A stretch of 64,000 nucleotides of DNA from DASYQD01 sp036005845 (GCA_036005845.1 DASYQD010000016.1:1-64000), one strand, 5' to 3'. Shown: positions 41,353 to 51,030, counted from the first letter of the stretch. The notes: generated by a model from the sequence alone, not told the origin. Program-made: numbers and translations.

Positions 41353-43611
41353 CTAGGCCCGCAGCCGTTCGGCGAGTCGCGTGTACCGCTTCTGCGGGTC
41401 GGCGTTCTTGACGGCGCGCCGCACGGCGCTCCTGCTGCCGAGCAGCACGACGAGCTTCTTGCCCCGCGTCATCGCCGTGTAGAGCAGGTTGCGCTGCAGC
41501 AGCACGTAGTGCTCACGGTGCAGCACGACGATGACGCAGGGGTACTCGCTACCCTGCGACTTGTGGATGGAGCAGGCGTAGGCGAGCTCGAGCGTGTCGA
41601 GCTCGCCTGACGGATAGCGCACGATCCGCTCGTCGAAGCGCACCAGCACCTCGGCCGCCACCTCGTCCACCGCCTCGACGCGGCCGAGGTCGCCGTTGAA
41701 GACCTCGAGCTGATAGTCGTTGCGCGTCTGCAGCACGCGGTCGCCGAGGCGCAGGCGGCCGCGGCTGCCCTCGACCGGCGCGCCGTGCGGGTTGAGCAGC
41801 GCCTGCAGCTCGGTGTTGAGGCTGATCGTGCCGAGCCTCCCGCGCCGCATCGGCGCCAGCACCTGCACGTCGGCGCGCGGATCGAAGCCGAAGCGGCCGG
41901 GGATGCGCTCGGCGACGAGGCGGCGCAGCGTGTCGAGACACTCGTCGGGGTCCTCGCGCTCGATGGAGAAGAAGTCGCTGGGCACTCCTTCCGCGGGATC
42001 GATCGGCATCTCGCCGCCGAGCACGCGGTGGGCGTTGCCGACGATGAGCCCGGCGCCGTCCTGGCGAAAGATGCGCGAGAGACGAATGCTGGGCACGATG
42101 CCGCTGCCGAGTAGCTCCGCCAGCACGTTGCCGGGCCCCACCGACGGCAGCTGGTCGGCGTCCCCGACCAGCACCAGGCGCGCCTGCTCCGGCACCGCCT
42201 TGAGCAGGTGGTGGGCGAGCAGCATGTCGACCATCGACACCTCGTCGACGACCAGCAGGTCGCACGACAGCGGCCGCTCGTCGTTGCGCTCGAAGCGGTT
42301 GCCCTGCGGGCTCCACTCGAGCAGCCGGTGGAGCGTCGACGCCTCCTGGCCGGTGGCCTCGGCGAGCCGCTTGGCCGCGCGGCCGGTGGGCGCGGCGAGC
42401 AGCACCTTCTCGCCCTTCTTGCCGAAGATCTCGACCAGCGCGCGCACCAGCGTCGTCTTGCCGGTGCCGGGGCCGCCGGTGAGCACCAGCACCTTGCCGA
42501 GCACGGCGCGGCGGATCGCCTCGTGCTGCGCCGGCGCCAGCGCCACCTGGAAGCGCTCTTCGAACCAGCGGCAGGCGCGCTCGACGTCGATCGCCACCGG
42601 CGGCAGCGGGAAGCCGATCAGCCGGCGCAAACGCATCGCGGCGGCGCGCTCGGCGACGAAGAACGGCATCAGGTAGACGGCGTCGTCGGCGCCGCCGGCG
42701 CGCGCCACCGCGGTGGCGGCGGCTTCGAACAGCGCGCCGGTGGCCGCGTCGGTGCCGGCGCGGCGTTCGATGACCACCCTCTCCTCGGCGGCGAGCTGCG
42801 CCAGCGCCGGCGGTAGCAGCGCCTCGTCGACGCTCAGCAGCTCCTTCGCGGCAGCGAGCAGCTCGCTGCGCGGCAGGAAGAGGTGCCCCTCGTCGGCGCC
42901 GCGCGACAGCGCGTGCAGCAGCCCCGCCGCCATCCGCGCCGGCGACTCCGCCGGCAGGCCCAGCCGCGAGGCGATCGAGTCGGCGGTCTGGAAGCCGATC
43001 CCCCACACGTCGGTGGCCAGCCGGTACGGCGTCTCCGACACCACCCGCAGCGCGTCGTCGCCGTAGGTCTTGTAGATCTTCACCGCGTGGTGCGCGGCGA
43101 CGCCGTGCCCCTGCAGGAAGACCATCACCTGATGGATCTGCCGCTGTTGCTGCCAGGCGCGCTGAATGGCGCGGCTGCGCGTCGCGCCGATCCCGTCGAC
43201 CTCGGTGAGCCGCTCGGGTTCGCGATCGATGACGTCGAGCGTGTCGATGCCGAAACGCGCGACCAGACGCTTCGCCATGACGCGGCCGACGCCCTGCACC
43301 AGCCCCGAGCCGAGGTAGCGCTCGATCCCCTGCAGCGTGGACGGCTGCATGGTGAGCCAGCTCTCGACCTGGAACTGCTCGCCGTACTTCTTGTCCTGCA
43401 CCCAGCGGCCGGTGAGCTTGAGCGACTCGCCAGGCTGCACGCCGAAGAGGGTGCCGACGGCGGTCACCGGGTCGCGGCGGCCGGCGACCTTGAGCCGCAC
43501 GACGCAGAAGGTCGCCTCGGCGCTCTCGTAGACCACCCGCTCCAGGATGCCTTCGAGGCCCGTGGCCTCCCCGGCGGCGGGGGCGAGCAGCGATCGCTGC
43601 ACGGGTGGCAT
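41353..43611 (-). CDS. recD2: RecD2-type ATP-dependent DNA helicase
   Basis: 752 residues, 5'-3' superfamily 1B helicase. N-terminal OB-like and helix-hairpin-helix region (LEGILERVVYESAEATFCVVRLKV, VQGVGRVMAKRLVARFG, VWGIGFQTADSIA) followed by the helicase core: GGPGTGKTT P-loop near residue 383, LAAPTGRAAKRLAEATG, VVDEVSMVDMLL, GDADQLPSVGPGNVL, and LELAYACSIHKSQGSEYPCVIVVL with motif VI YTAMTRGKK. This matches RecD2 (not the RecBCD subunit), which acts in repair of stalled forks and mismatch or recombination tolerance. Normal size. Alone in its transcript, divergent from the barrel protein gene. Confidence 0.93.
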   Translation of the reverse strand: MPPVQRSLLAPAAGEATGLEGILERVVYESAEATFCVVRLKVAGRRDPVTAVGTLFGVQPGESLKLTGRWVQDKKYGEQFQVESWLTMQPSTLQGIERYLGSGLVQGVGRVMAKRLVARFGIDTLDVIDREPERLTEVDGIGATRSRAIQRAWQQQRQIHQVMVFLQGHGVAAHHAVKIYKTYGDDALRVVSETPYRLATDVWGIGFQTADSIASRLGLPAESPARMAAGLLHALSRGADEGHLFLPRSELLAAAKELLSVDEALLPPALAQLAAEERVVIERRAGTDAATGALFEAAATAVARAGGADDAVYLMPFFVAERAAAMRLRRLIGFPLPPVAIDVERACRWFEERFQVALAPAQHEAIRRAVLGKVLVLTGGPGTGKTTLVRALVEIFGKKGEKVLLAAPTGRAAKRLAEATGQEASTLHRLLEWSPQGNRFERNDERPLSCDLLVVDEVSMVDMLLAHHLLKAVPEQARLVLVGDADQLPSVGPGNVLAELLGSGIVPSIRLSRIFRQDGAGLIVGNAHRVLGGEMPIDPAEGVPSDFFSIEREDPDECLDTLRRLVAERIPGRFGFDPRADVQVLAPMRRGRLGTISLNTELQALLNPHGAPVEGSRGRLRLGDRVLQTRNDYQLEVFNGDLGRVEAVDEVAAEVLVRFDERIVRYPSGELDTLELAYACSIHKSQGSEYPCVIVVLHREHYVLLQRNLLYTAMTRGKKLVVLLGSRSAVRRAVKNADPQKRYTRLAERLRA

Positions 43612-43784
43612 CGAACCATGTTAGTCGCGGGGCCCACTTACGGCTGACGGCACCGCCGCGGCAACCTTTTTGCTCGCGGATGGCGCCGCCGCCTCCGCAG
43701 CGGGCGCCGGAGACGACTCCGGCCGACTGCTTCATGCAAGTCTTACAACGACGTGGAACCTCTTACGCGTCAGGAGCCGTCACC

Positions 43785-46700
43785 GTGAAGCCAGCCGCCC
43801 TCGCCTCGCACGCCCTTCGTGTGTCTTTCGTCCTCGCCATCGCCTCGTGGTTCCTCACCGCGCTGCCTGCCGCGGCGCAGTACTTCGGCCGCAACCAGGT
43901 GCGTTGGGAGAAGTTCGACTTCCACGTGCTGGAGACGCCGCACTTCCGCGTCTACCACTACCCGGCCGGCAACCCGGCGGCCGCCGACGCCGCGCGCATG
44001 GCGGAGCGCTGGTACGGCCGCTACTCGACCGCCTTCTCACACGACTTCGCCGAGAAGAAGGCGATCGTGCTCTACAACGACCACGCCGACTTCCAGCAGA
44101 CGGCGCTCTCCGGCGGCGAGCTGATCGGCGAGGGCACCGGCGGCTTCACCGAGCCCTACCGCGACCGCGTCGTGCTGCCGCTCACCGCGGATTACGCCGA
44201 TACCGACCACGTGCTCGGCCACGAGCTGGTGCACGTCTTCCAGTTCGACATCGCGCAGCGCATGTCGCCGGTGGGGCAGCAGAGCGGACAGCGCGCCGTC
44301 GGCCTCGAGAGCCTGCCGCTGTGGATGGTGGAAGGCCTCGCCGAGTACCTGTCGCAGGGGCGCAACGACACGCTGACCAGCTCGTGGATGCGCGACGCCG
44401 TGCTGCGCGACGACCTGCCGACGCTGCAGAAGATGTCGCGCGACCTGCGCTACAACCCGTACCAGTACGGGCAGGCGCTGTGGGCCTACGTCGGCGGCCG
44501 CTGGGGCGACCCCAAGGTGGCGGAGCTCTTCCGCGCCGCGCTGCGCTTCGGGCCGGAGGAAGCGTTCAAGAACGTCCTCGGCCTCGACTGGAAGCAGTTC
44601 GCCGAGGAGTGGCACCGCGACGTCAAGGCCTACTACCAGCCGATCCTGGCGCAACGGCAGAAGCCCGGCGAGCTCGGCACCGAGCTGATCGGCCGCAAGG
44701 CCGGCGGCCGCCTCGCGGTGTCGCCCGCTCTGTCGCCCGACGGCCGCTGGCTCGCCTTCCTCTCCAGCCGCGAGCTGTTCGACGTCGACCTCTACCTTGC
44801 CGACGCACACACCGGCGAGGTGGTGCGCAAGCTGGCGAGCGCCGACCGCGACCCGCACGTCGACGAGCTGCGCTTCATCGAGTCGTCGGGCGCGTGGTCG
44901 CCGGACGGCAAGCAGTTCGCTTTCGCCGTCGTGGCGCAAGGCAACAACCGGCTCCTCGTCGTCGACGTCGACTCCGGCAAGGTGCGCGAGCGCATCGATC
45001 CGCAGGTGGGCGAGATGTCGAGCATCGCCTGGTCGCCCGACGGGAGACGCCTCGTCTACTCGGGCCTCTCCCAGGGCGTCGGCGACCTCTACCTCTACGA
45101 GCTCGACGGCGGCCGCATCACCAAGCTCACCGCCGACCGCTACGCCGACCTGCAGCCGACCTGGTCGGCCGACGGCAAGAGCCTGCTCTTCGTCTCCGAT
45201 CGCGGGGAAGGCGCCGACCTCGCCGAGCTGCGGTACGCGCCGATGGGCCTCTTCGTGATGGACGTCGCCAGCAAGCAGATCCACGCGCTGCCGCGTCTCG
45301 CCAGCGGCACGCAGATCGATCCGCACTTCTCGACCGACGGGCAGTGGATCTACTTCCTCGCCGACCCCGACGGCGTCAGCGACGTCTACCGCATGCCGGC
45401 CGCCGGCGGCGCCGCCGAACGGCTGACGCACATCGCCACCGGCGTCGCCGGCATCACCGACAAGTCGCCGGCGCTGGCGGTGGCCTCCGACCGCATCGTC
45501 TTCTCGGTCTTCGACGAGCGCGCATTGACGCTGCGCACGCTGCCGCTGACCGGCGCGCCCTCGCCGGCGCCGACGGCCGCGGACCGCACCGCCGCCGTGC
45601 TGCCGCCGGCGGAGACGGCACGGCAGGCCACCCTCGAGTCGCTGCTCGCCCGCGGCGGCCAGCCGGCGCCCGCGGCGGAGTTCCCGATCCAGGACTACAA
45701 GTCGAAGCTCGGCCTCACCTACGTCGCGCCGATCGGCGTCGGCCTCTACGCCGACACCTACGGGACCGGCGTCGGGGGCAGCGTCGCCGCCTACTGGAGC
45801 GACGTGCTCGAGCGCCACGAGCTCGTCGTCGGCATCCAGGGCGGCTCCTCGACCAGCAGCTTCCAGGACGCCCTCGGCATCCAGGCGCTCTACCTCGACC
45901 GCTCGAGCCGTTACGTGTGGGGCGTCGGCGGCTCGCACCTGCCCTACACCTCGATCATCACCGCGGTGGGGCAGGAGCAGGTGCCAGCGGGCAACGGCCA
46001 GACCGTGCTCGCCGACGTCATCGAGCAGGACACGCTGACGCAGACGGTCGACGAGGCGCAGGGCCTGGCGCAGTACCCGCTGTCGCAGACGCGGCGCCTC
46101 GAGGCGAGCGCCGCCTACACCCGCTACAGCTTCAAGGAAGAGATCGAGCGCGTGGTGTTCGTCGGCAACAACGTGATCGAGGACAGCACGCACCGCCTGC
46201 CTTCCGGATCGTCGCTCAGCCTGGTCGAGGGCGGGCTCGCCTACGTCGGCGACAACTCGCAGTTTGGCTTCCTCTCGCCGGTACGCGGCGGGCGCATGCG
46301 GCTCGAGGTCGACCAGACCTCGGGCGACCTCTCGTTCACCACCGCGCTCGCCGACCTGCGGCGCTACTTCTTCATGCGGCCGCTCACCCTCGCCTTCCGC
46401 GTCCTCCACTACGGCCGCTACGGCAACGACGCCGAGAGCAACCGCATCTCGCCGCTCTACGTCGGCGACGAGTGGCTGGTGCGCGGCTACGCGGCGGGCG
46501 ACATCAGATTGTCGGAGTGCACGCAAGTGCCGGGCAGCAACGCCTGCCCGGAGTTCGACCGCCTCATCGGCAGCCGCATCGCCGTCTTCAACGCCGAGCT
46601 GCGCATCCCGCTCTTCGGCGTCGAGGAGTTCGGCCTCATCAAGCTGCGCCAGCTCCCCACCGAGCTGGCGCTGTTCACCGACGTCGGCGCGGCGTGGGAC

Positions 46701-46886
46701 CAGGGCGACAGCGTGCGCTGGAGCTTCGACCGCCACGCCACCGACCGCGTGCCGGTGGCATCGGCGGGAGTGGCGGCGAGGATCCTGCTGCTCGGGGCGC
46801 TCCCGCTCGAGTTCTACTACGCGAAGCCATTCCAGCGGCCGCAGGAGAGCGGTGTCTTCGGCTTCCTGATCACGCCGGGCTGGTAG
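43785..46886 (+). CDS. Exported metallopeptidase / PD40 beta-propeller / outer-membrane barrel protein
   Basis: 1033 residues from GTG 43785 (CAGGAG 8 nt upstream; longer in-frame starts lack support). Signal peptide ends near residue 32 (ALPAAAQ). Residues 35-290 hold a peptidase-MA-like domain: HELVHVFQF (zinc His146, His150) and PLWMVEGLAEYLS with the downstream Glu. Residues about 290-590 are WD40/PD40 TolB-like blades (SPDGRWLAFLSSRELFDVDLYLADA, SPDGKQFAFAVV, SPDGRRLVYSGL, STDGQWIYFLADPDG). Residues about 630-1033 resemble an Omp85/surface-antigen barrel (SVAAYWSDVLERHELVVG, GFGLITPGW end). It suggests an outer-membrane enzyme exposing a sensor propeller. Substrate unknown. Confidence 0.85.
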   Translation: MKPAALASHALRVSFVLAIASWFLTALPAAAQYFGRNQVRWEKFDFHVLETPHFRVYHYPAGNPAAADAARMAERWYGRYSTAFSHDFAEKKAIVLYNDHADFQQTALSGGELIGEGTGGFTEPYRDRVVLPLTADYADTDHVLGHELVHVFQFDIAQRMSPVGQQSGQRAVGLESLPLWMVEGLAEYLSQGRNDTLTSSWMRDAVLRDDLPTLQKMSRDLRYNPYQYGQALWAYVGGRWGDPKVAELFRAALRFGPEEAFKNVLGLDWKQFAEEWHRDVKAYYQPILAQRQKPGELGTELIGRKAGGRLAVSPALSPDGRWLAFLSSRELFDVDLYLADAHTGEVVRKLASADRDPHVDELRFIESSGAWSPDGKQFAFAVVAQGNNRLLVVDVDSGKVRERIDPQVGEMSSIAWSPDGRRLVYSGLSQGVGDLYLYELDGGRITKLTADRYADLQPTWSADGKSLLFVSDRGEGADLAELRYAPMGLFVMDVASKQIHALPRLASGTQIDPHFSTDGQWIYFLADPDGVSDVYRMPAAGGAAERLTHIATGVAGITDKSPALAVASDRIVFSVFDERALTLRTLPLTGAPSPAPTAADRTAAVLPPAETARQATLESLLARGGQPAPAAEFPIQDYKSKLGLTYVAPIGVGLYADTYGTGVGGSVAAYWSDVLERHELVVGIQGGSSTSSFQDALGIQALYLDRSSRYVWGVGGSHLPYTSIITAVGQEQVPAGNGQTVLADVIEQDTLTQTVDEAQGLAQYPLSQTRRLEASAAYTRYSFKEEIERVVFVGNNVIEDSTHRLPSGSSLSLVEGGLAYVGDNSQFGFLSPVRGGRMRLEVDQTSGDLSFTTALADLRRYFFMRPLTLAFRVLHYGRYGNDAESNRISPLYVGDEWLVRGYAAGDIRLSECTQVPGSNACPEFDRLIGSRIAVFNAELRIPLFGVEEFGLIKLRQLPTELALFTDVGAAWDQGDSVRWSFDRHATDRVPVASAGVAARILLLGALPLEFYYAKPFQRPQESGVFGFLITPGW

Positions 46887-46942
46887 AGCGCACTGCTACG
46901 CTACGCGGCCGTGCGGCGGTGGCGGGGAGGTAGTGCGCGTCC

Positions 46943-47956
46943 GTGATGCACAGCGTCGGCAGTCCGCTGATGTGGACGATCTTCGCCGTCGTCGTGACCG
47001 GCGCGCTGGCGCTCGACCTCTTCGTCTTCCACCGCAAGGCGCACAGTGTCCGCGCGGGCGAGGCTGGCGTGTGGGTGCTGGTGTGGATCGCCCTCGCCGC
47101 CGCCTTCGGCGGCTGGATCTGGTACGCCGCCGGGCACAAGTCGGCGCTCGAGTTCGCCACCGGCTACCTGGTGGAGTACGCGCTCTCCGTCGACAACATC
47201 TTCGTCTTCATCATCATCTTCCGCTACTTCCGCACCCCGGCCGAGCACCGCCATCGCGTGCTTTTCTGGGGCATCGTCGGCGCGGTCGTGCTGCGCGGCC
47301 TCTTCGTCGTCGCCGGGTTGGGGCTCATCGCCCTCTTCCACTGGACTCTGTACATCTTCGGCGCCCTGCTGGTGTACACCGGCATCAAGCTGCTGAGCCA
47401 GTCCGAGATGGAGATGCACCCCGAGGAAAACCCGGTGGTGCGGTTCCTCCGCAAGCGCCTGCGCATGACGAAGGACCTTGTCGGAGAGAAGTTCGTCGTG
47501 CGAGTGGACGGCAAGCTCTTCGCCACGCCGCTCCTGGCGGTGCTGCTCGTCATCGACGTCGTCGACGTCATCTTCGCCATCGACTCCATCCCCGCCATCT
47601 TCGGCGTCACCCAAGACCCGTTCATCGTCTTCACCTCGAACATCTTCGCGGTCCTCGGCCTGCGCGCCATCTACTTCCTGCTGCACGACCTCATGGATCG
47701 CTTCGCCTACCTGCACTACGGGCTGGGACTGGTCCTCGCCTTCATCGGCGCCAAGATGCTCGTGGCGCACTGGATCGAGATCCCGGTGCAGTGGTCGCTA
47801 GGCGTAGTGGGCGCGCTGCTAGCCGGGTCGGTGCTGCTGTCGTGGCTCTTCGCGCCGAAGCGGGGCGGGACCGAGGTGCTGCTTGAGGACGAGGAGGCGC
47901 CGAGAGCGGTGCAAGAGGTAGTCGATCGCGGGGGCTCACATCTTGGCCGCGAGTGA
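46943..47956 (+). CDS. TerC/Alx family membrane protein
   Basis: 337 residues from GTG 46943 or ATG 46946, after a GGGGAGG site. Nine or so membrane helices and the TerC signatures: TGYLVEYALSVDNIFVFIIIFRYF, with acidic residues in the membrane, and LLAVLLVIDVVDVIFAIDSIPAIFGVTQDPFIVFTSN. Family members export manganese or bind metals and confer tellurite or alkali tolerance. No yybP-ykoY-like manganese riboswitch fits in the 56-nt leader, though GCGCACT (46888) can pair with AGTGCGC (46932). Length is typical of Alx-like members. Confidence 0.92.
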   Translation: MMHSVGSPLMWTIFAVVVTGALALDLFVFHRKAHSVRAGEAGVWVLVWIALAAAFGGWIWYAAGHKSALEFATGYLVEYALSVDNIFVFIIIFRYFRTPAEHRHRVLFWGIVGAVVLRGLFVVAGLGLIALFHWTLYIFGALLVYTGIKLLSQSEMEMHPEENPVVRFLRKRLRMTKDLVGEKFVVRVDGKLFATPLLAVLLVIDVVDVIFAIDSIPAIFGVTQDPFIVFTSNIFAVLGLRAIYFLLHDLMDRFAYLHYGLGLVLAFIGAKMLVAHWIEIPVQWSLGVVGALLAGSVLLSWLFAPKRGGTEVLLEDEEAPRAVQEVVDRGGSHLGRE

Positions 47957-48262
47957 CTACTCGTCGCCGGCGCCCCAATGGGGGAACCGACGCCACGCGC
48001 TGGTAGCCCGATTCCCGACACTCGAAAGTGGGACCGGGATTAGCGAGTGGGGTAGAAGAACTCCTGCGTTCCTCCGGTGCTCCCCCAGAGGCGCCATAAG
48101 AACAAGCGCCTCAATGGGCCGCTAATCCTCGCGGCGCTTCTTGACTTGGATGGTTACGCGCCAGCTCCGCCTAGTAGAAATTGGCCTAGGTTTCCCTTAG
48201 AATTGCGCAAGGTCAGATAACTCCCATCGTCTCAGACTAACGACCATCTCTGGGCCTACGCA
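47957..48262. other. 306-nt gap before the AAA ATPase gene
   Basis: No open frame of note and no tRNA-like fold seen. The base composition shifts here: the right half (about 48150-48262) is AT-richer (TAGTAGAAATTGG, TTAGAATTGCG) than the left. This fits a junction between native sequence and an acquired segment, and the promoter of the ATPase gene is presumably here, but no convincing -35/-10 pair could be picked. No direct repeats were found at the edges by eye. Confidence 0.5.
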
Positions 48263-49483
48263 ATGCTCATCAATCCGTTTACCCCATCGGAGATCGCGAG
48301 CTCGCCCGAGGATTTCTTCGGCCGGAGGGACGAACTCGCCATCATTGAGCGGTCTCTGCACCAAGGCTCCGTTGCAATCGAAGGACCAATGGGCATTGGC
48401 AAGTCCTCTCTCCTTGCGCGGGCGAGCCTGATGATGGAGGGGTTCGACAGCGACCATAAATGTACGGTCTCAATCTCGGTGTGTGATCCTGACATCAAGA
48501 CCATCGATGACGCCGCACGGCTCTTGCTCGAAAGCTTCGTAGTGGTCGACGAGGCGAAGAATCTAATCAAGTTCAAGCTCGCCGGGCTCCTCGAGATTGA
48601 ATCTTCCGAGATAGTCAAGAACTATGTCGCTGGCCGCCATCTCGCTGTGATGAAGCGACTGATCGAAAAGCAGAATATGAAAAGAGTTCTTAAGGGTGGC
48701 GAGTCGCTTATACTCGCCTTTGACGAAGCCGACAAGTGTCCCGCCCCGCTAGCGGGATTGATTCGAAGCCTCTCGACTCACGCTCAGCAGCACGGCGTTC
48801 AGCGCCTGCGCTTCCTGTTGGCGGGTGTTACTCCGTTCCTTCAGAGAATCGCTGATGCTGACCCCGGCGTGACGCGCTTCATCTATCAGACAATCCCATT
48901 GGAGTCCATGTCCCAGGACGATGCACTTGAACTGCTTGAGACCAAGCTCTCGCGCGTCATTGAGGATGCCCAGCGTCGCGGCGTTTTTCTTCGTCTGGAG
49001 AATCGGGTCGTGTCTCGGCTGCTTACATTGTCAGGTGGACATCCTCATATTCTTCAGCTGCTCGGCTCCCATTTAGTCGAGCATGAGGATCAGAATCCAG
49101 ACGGGATTCTCGACTCAAACGACCTTTACGACTCACTAGCCCGAATTTGCTATTCCGACAGAAAGCTTGTCTATGATCGACTCCTACACTTCTTAGAGGT
49201 CAACCAGCAGCTCGATCACCTCAAGGAGCTGCTCTCGCTCTCGGAGCCGGGCCTTCCCACTCGGATAGTTCGAGCCACTGCGCGGCAGGCGTGCGAGGAA
49301 ACCGACCTGCAATGGCTTGTTGATAACCGAATTCTGACCACTCCGGGTGGTGAGATCTACGGACTAGCCGACGAGTTTCTTCGGATACGACTTCTTCTTG
49401 ATGCCGCTAAAACTCCCGAGGAGCAGCGGAATCTGGAGGCTTACGTGTTTCGGCAACGGCTCTCTGATTATAGACCTCTGTGA
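48263..49483 (+). CDS. AAA/STAND-like ATPase (AT-rich, accessory)
   Basis: 406 residues. N-terminal FFGRRDELAIIER leads into Walker A GPMGIGKSS (41-49) and Walker B LILAFDEAD (about 149-157), followed by LLAGVTPFLQRI and a C-terminal winged-helix-like region (SLSEPGLPTRIVRATARQACEETDLQWLVDNRILTTPGGEIYGLADEFLRIRLLLD). The plan is that of Orc1/Cdc6-like STAND ATPases found as accessory or defence-linked genes. It uses AT-ending codons much more than its neighbours, indicating recent transfer. No second gene accompanies it and the effector domain is not obvious. Function unknown. Confidence 0.78.
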   Translation: MLINPFTPSEIASSPEDFFGRRDELAIIERSLHQGSVAIEGPMGIGKSSLLARASLMMEGFDSDHKCTVSISVCDPDIKTIDDAARLLLESFVVVDEAKNLIKFKLAGLLEIESSEIVKNYVAGRHLAVMKRLIEKQNMKRVLKGGESLILAFDEADKCPAPLAGLIRSLSTHAQQHGVQRLRFLLAGVTPFLQRIADADPGVTRFIYQTIPLESMSQDDALELLETKLSRVIEDAQRRGVFLRLENRVVSRLLTLSGGHPHILQLLGSHLVEHEDQNPDGILDSNDLYDSLARICYSDRKLVYDRLLHFLEVNQQLDHLKELLSLSEPGLPTRIVRATARQACEETDLQWLVDNRILTTPGGEIYGLADEFLRIRLLLDAAKTPEEQRNLEAYVFRQRLSDYRPL

Positions 49484-49504
49484 ATCAGGGGGTCTTGAAC
49501 AACT

Positions 49505-50544
49505 CTTGGAGTCGCAGGCCTCCGCCCGTGCGAGGAGAAATGCCTTTTCCCGGGTGTTGACGGTAAGCCTGGCCGCGACCTCGAATTCTGCACGCGCCTC
49601 CGCCAGTCGGCCGGCCCGGAACAGGAAGTCGCCTCTCGCCGCCGGCAAGGGCGCGTAGTGGCGGACGGCGTCGGCGTCGGCGATGTCATCCAGCAGCCCG
49701 AGGCCCGTTTTGGGTGAGCAGTTGGTCCCAGCGGGCGCGATCCTGCTCGGTTACCGGTATGAAGCCGCCGTCCACCCAGTACGCGCGCCGAGGCGCGATG
49801 CCTGGATCTCCATCAGGCCCAGGAGGCCGAGCACCTCGGCATCCTCGGGCATTAGCCCGGCCAGGATGCGGCCGAGCCGTAGCGCCTCCAGGCACAGGGT
49901 TGGTCGGACGAGGTCGTCGCCCGTCGTGGCCGCATAGCCTTCGTTGAAGATGAGGTAGATGACTTCGAGCACCGAGAGCAGCCGCGCCGCCCGTTCGGCG
50001 CCGCGCGGCACTTCGAAGCCGAGGCCGGCTTTGGCGATGGTCTTCTTGGCGCGGACGATCCGCTGCGCGATCGTGGCCTCGGTCGACAGGAAGGCGCGGG
50101 CGATCTCGTCGGTGGTCAGGCCGCCGACCACCCGCAGGGTGAGCGCCGCGCGGGCGTCGGGCGAAAGTATGGGGTGGCAAGCCGTGAAGATGAGGCCCAG
50201 CAACTCGTCGCCGAGATCGTCGTCCATGGCCGCCTGGATCGCCTCGGCCGCGCCGTCGAGCGTCGCGGTGTGCGTCCGCGCGATCTCCTGATGCTTGCGC
50301 TCGCGCATCTCGTCGCGCCGGAAGGCGTCGATGGCGCGCGCTTGGCAAGGGACATCAGCCAGGCGCCCGGATTGGCCGGAACGCCGATCCGCGGCCATTC
50401 GGACAGAGCGACGACCAGCGCGTCCTGCGCCAGCTCCTCGGCGAGGTCCATATTTCGCACCATGCGGGCCAGGCCCGCGATGAGCCTGGCCCGTTCGGTG
50501 CGAAACGTCGCTTCGATGACCTGGTGCGTCTCGCCTGCGGTCAC
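49505..50544 (-). pseudogene. Degraded ECF sigma factor (SigJ/DUF6596 type)
   Basis: The start reads IEATFRTERARLIAGLARMVRNMDLAEELAQDALVVALSEWPRIGVPANPGAWLMSLAKR, sigma region 2, then shifts frame near 50345 and continues as RAIDAFRRDEMRERKHQEI, LGLIFTACHPILSPDARAALTLRVVGGLTTDEIARAFLS, and EVIYLIFNEGYAATTGDDLVRP. A second shift occurs near 49790 (QASRLGAR then DGGFIPVTEQDRARWDQLL). The middle of the family C-terminal TPR-like domain is missing, and its end (LPAARGDFLFRAGRLAEARAEFEVAARL) resumes in another frame near 49700. At least two frameshifts plus a deletion make it non-functional. It lies between the AAA ATPase gene and the YCII gene that normally accompanies it. Confidence 0.85.
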
Positions 50545-50598
50545 ACTGCATTGTCGGCCACAGCCGCAGGGGAGACAAGCCGGCCTCAGCCGGCAGTG

Positions 50599-51030
50599 TC
50601 AGGCGACGCCGAGCTTGCCGCGATCGCCCTCGCGGGACGTCGAGAGCTCCTCGGGCGTCACGAAGTCGGCCAGGTCCGGCGCCTCGAAGAACGGCCGAAT
50701 CTCGATCTCGCTGGGGCCCGACATGGCATTCGGGCTGCGCATGGCCCAGGCCACGGCCTCGTCCATGTCCTTGACCTGCCAGATCGAGAAGCCCGCGACG
50801 ATCTCGCGGGCCTCGGTGAACGGCCCGTCGATGACCCTGCGGTTCTTGCCGTCGATGGCGATGCGCTTGGACTCGGCGCTGGGCTTGAGCCCGGCGCCGG
50901 CCACGAAGACGCCCGCTTTGACCAGCTCCTCGGTGAACCGGTCCATCTCCGCGAACGCCTCCATCGCCTCGGGCGTGGGCTCCAGGGCTGCGCTGTTCTC
51001 ATTCATTTTCGCGAACACCATTACCCGCAT
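50599..51030 (-). CDS. YCII-domain (YciI/DGPF) protein
   Basis: 143 residues, ferredoxin-like fold: MRVMVFAKMNENSAALEPTPEAMEAFAEMDRFTEELVKAGVFVAGAGLKPSAESKRIAIDGKNRRVIDGPFTEAREIVAGFSIWQVKDMDEAVAWAMRSPN, with the DGPFxE...GF motif. YCII proteins with SigJ/DUF6596 sigma factors are a common pair in Actinobacteria and Proteobacteria; here the sigma gene downstream is broken while this one is intact. The catalytic or ligand role is unproved. AT content is like its neighbours. Confidence 0.9.
   Translation of the reverse strand: MRVMVFAKMNENSAALEPTPEAMEAFAEMDRFTEELVKAGVFVAGAGLKPSAESKRIAIDGKNRRVIDGPFTEAREIVAGFSIWQVKDMDEAVAWAMRSPNAMSGPSEIEIRPFFEAPDLADFVTPEELSTSREGDRGKLGVA

Noticed and set aside
44037..46736. 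Long open frame on the minus strand opposite the barrel protein
   Set aside because: No motif, composition biased; shadow of the plus-strand metallopeptidase/propeller/barrel gene.
46887..46942. Possible manganese riboswitch in front of terC
   Set aside because: The leader is only 56 nt, too short for yybP-ykoY; only a weak 7-bp stem is present.
47957..48262. Possible tRNA or attachment site at the edge of the AT-rich ATPase
   Set aside because: No cloverleaf, CCA end or flanking direct repeat could be found by eye.
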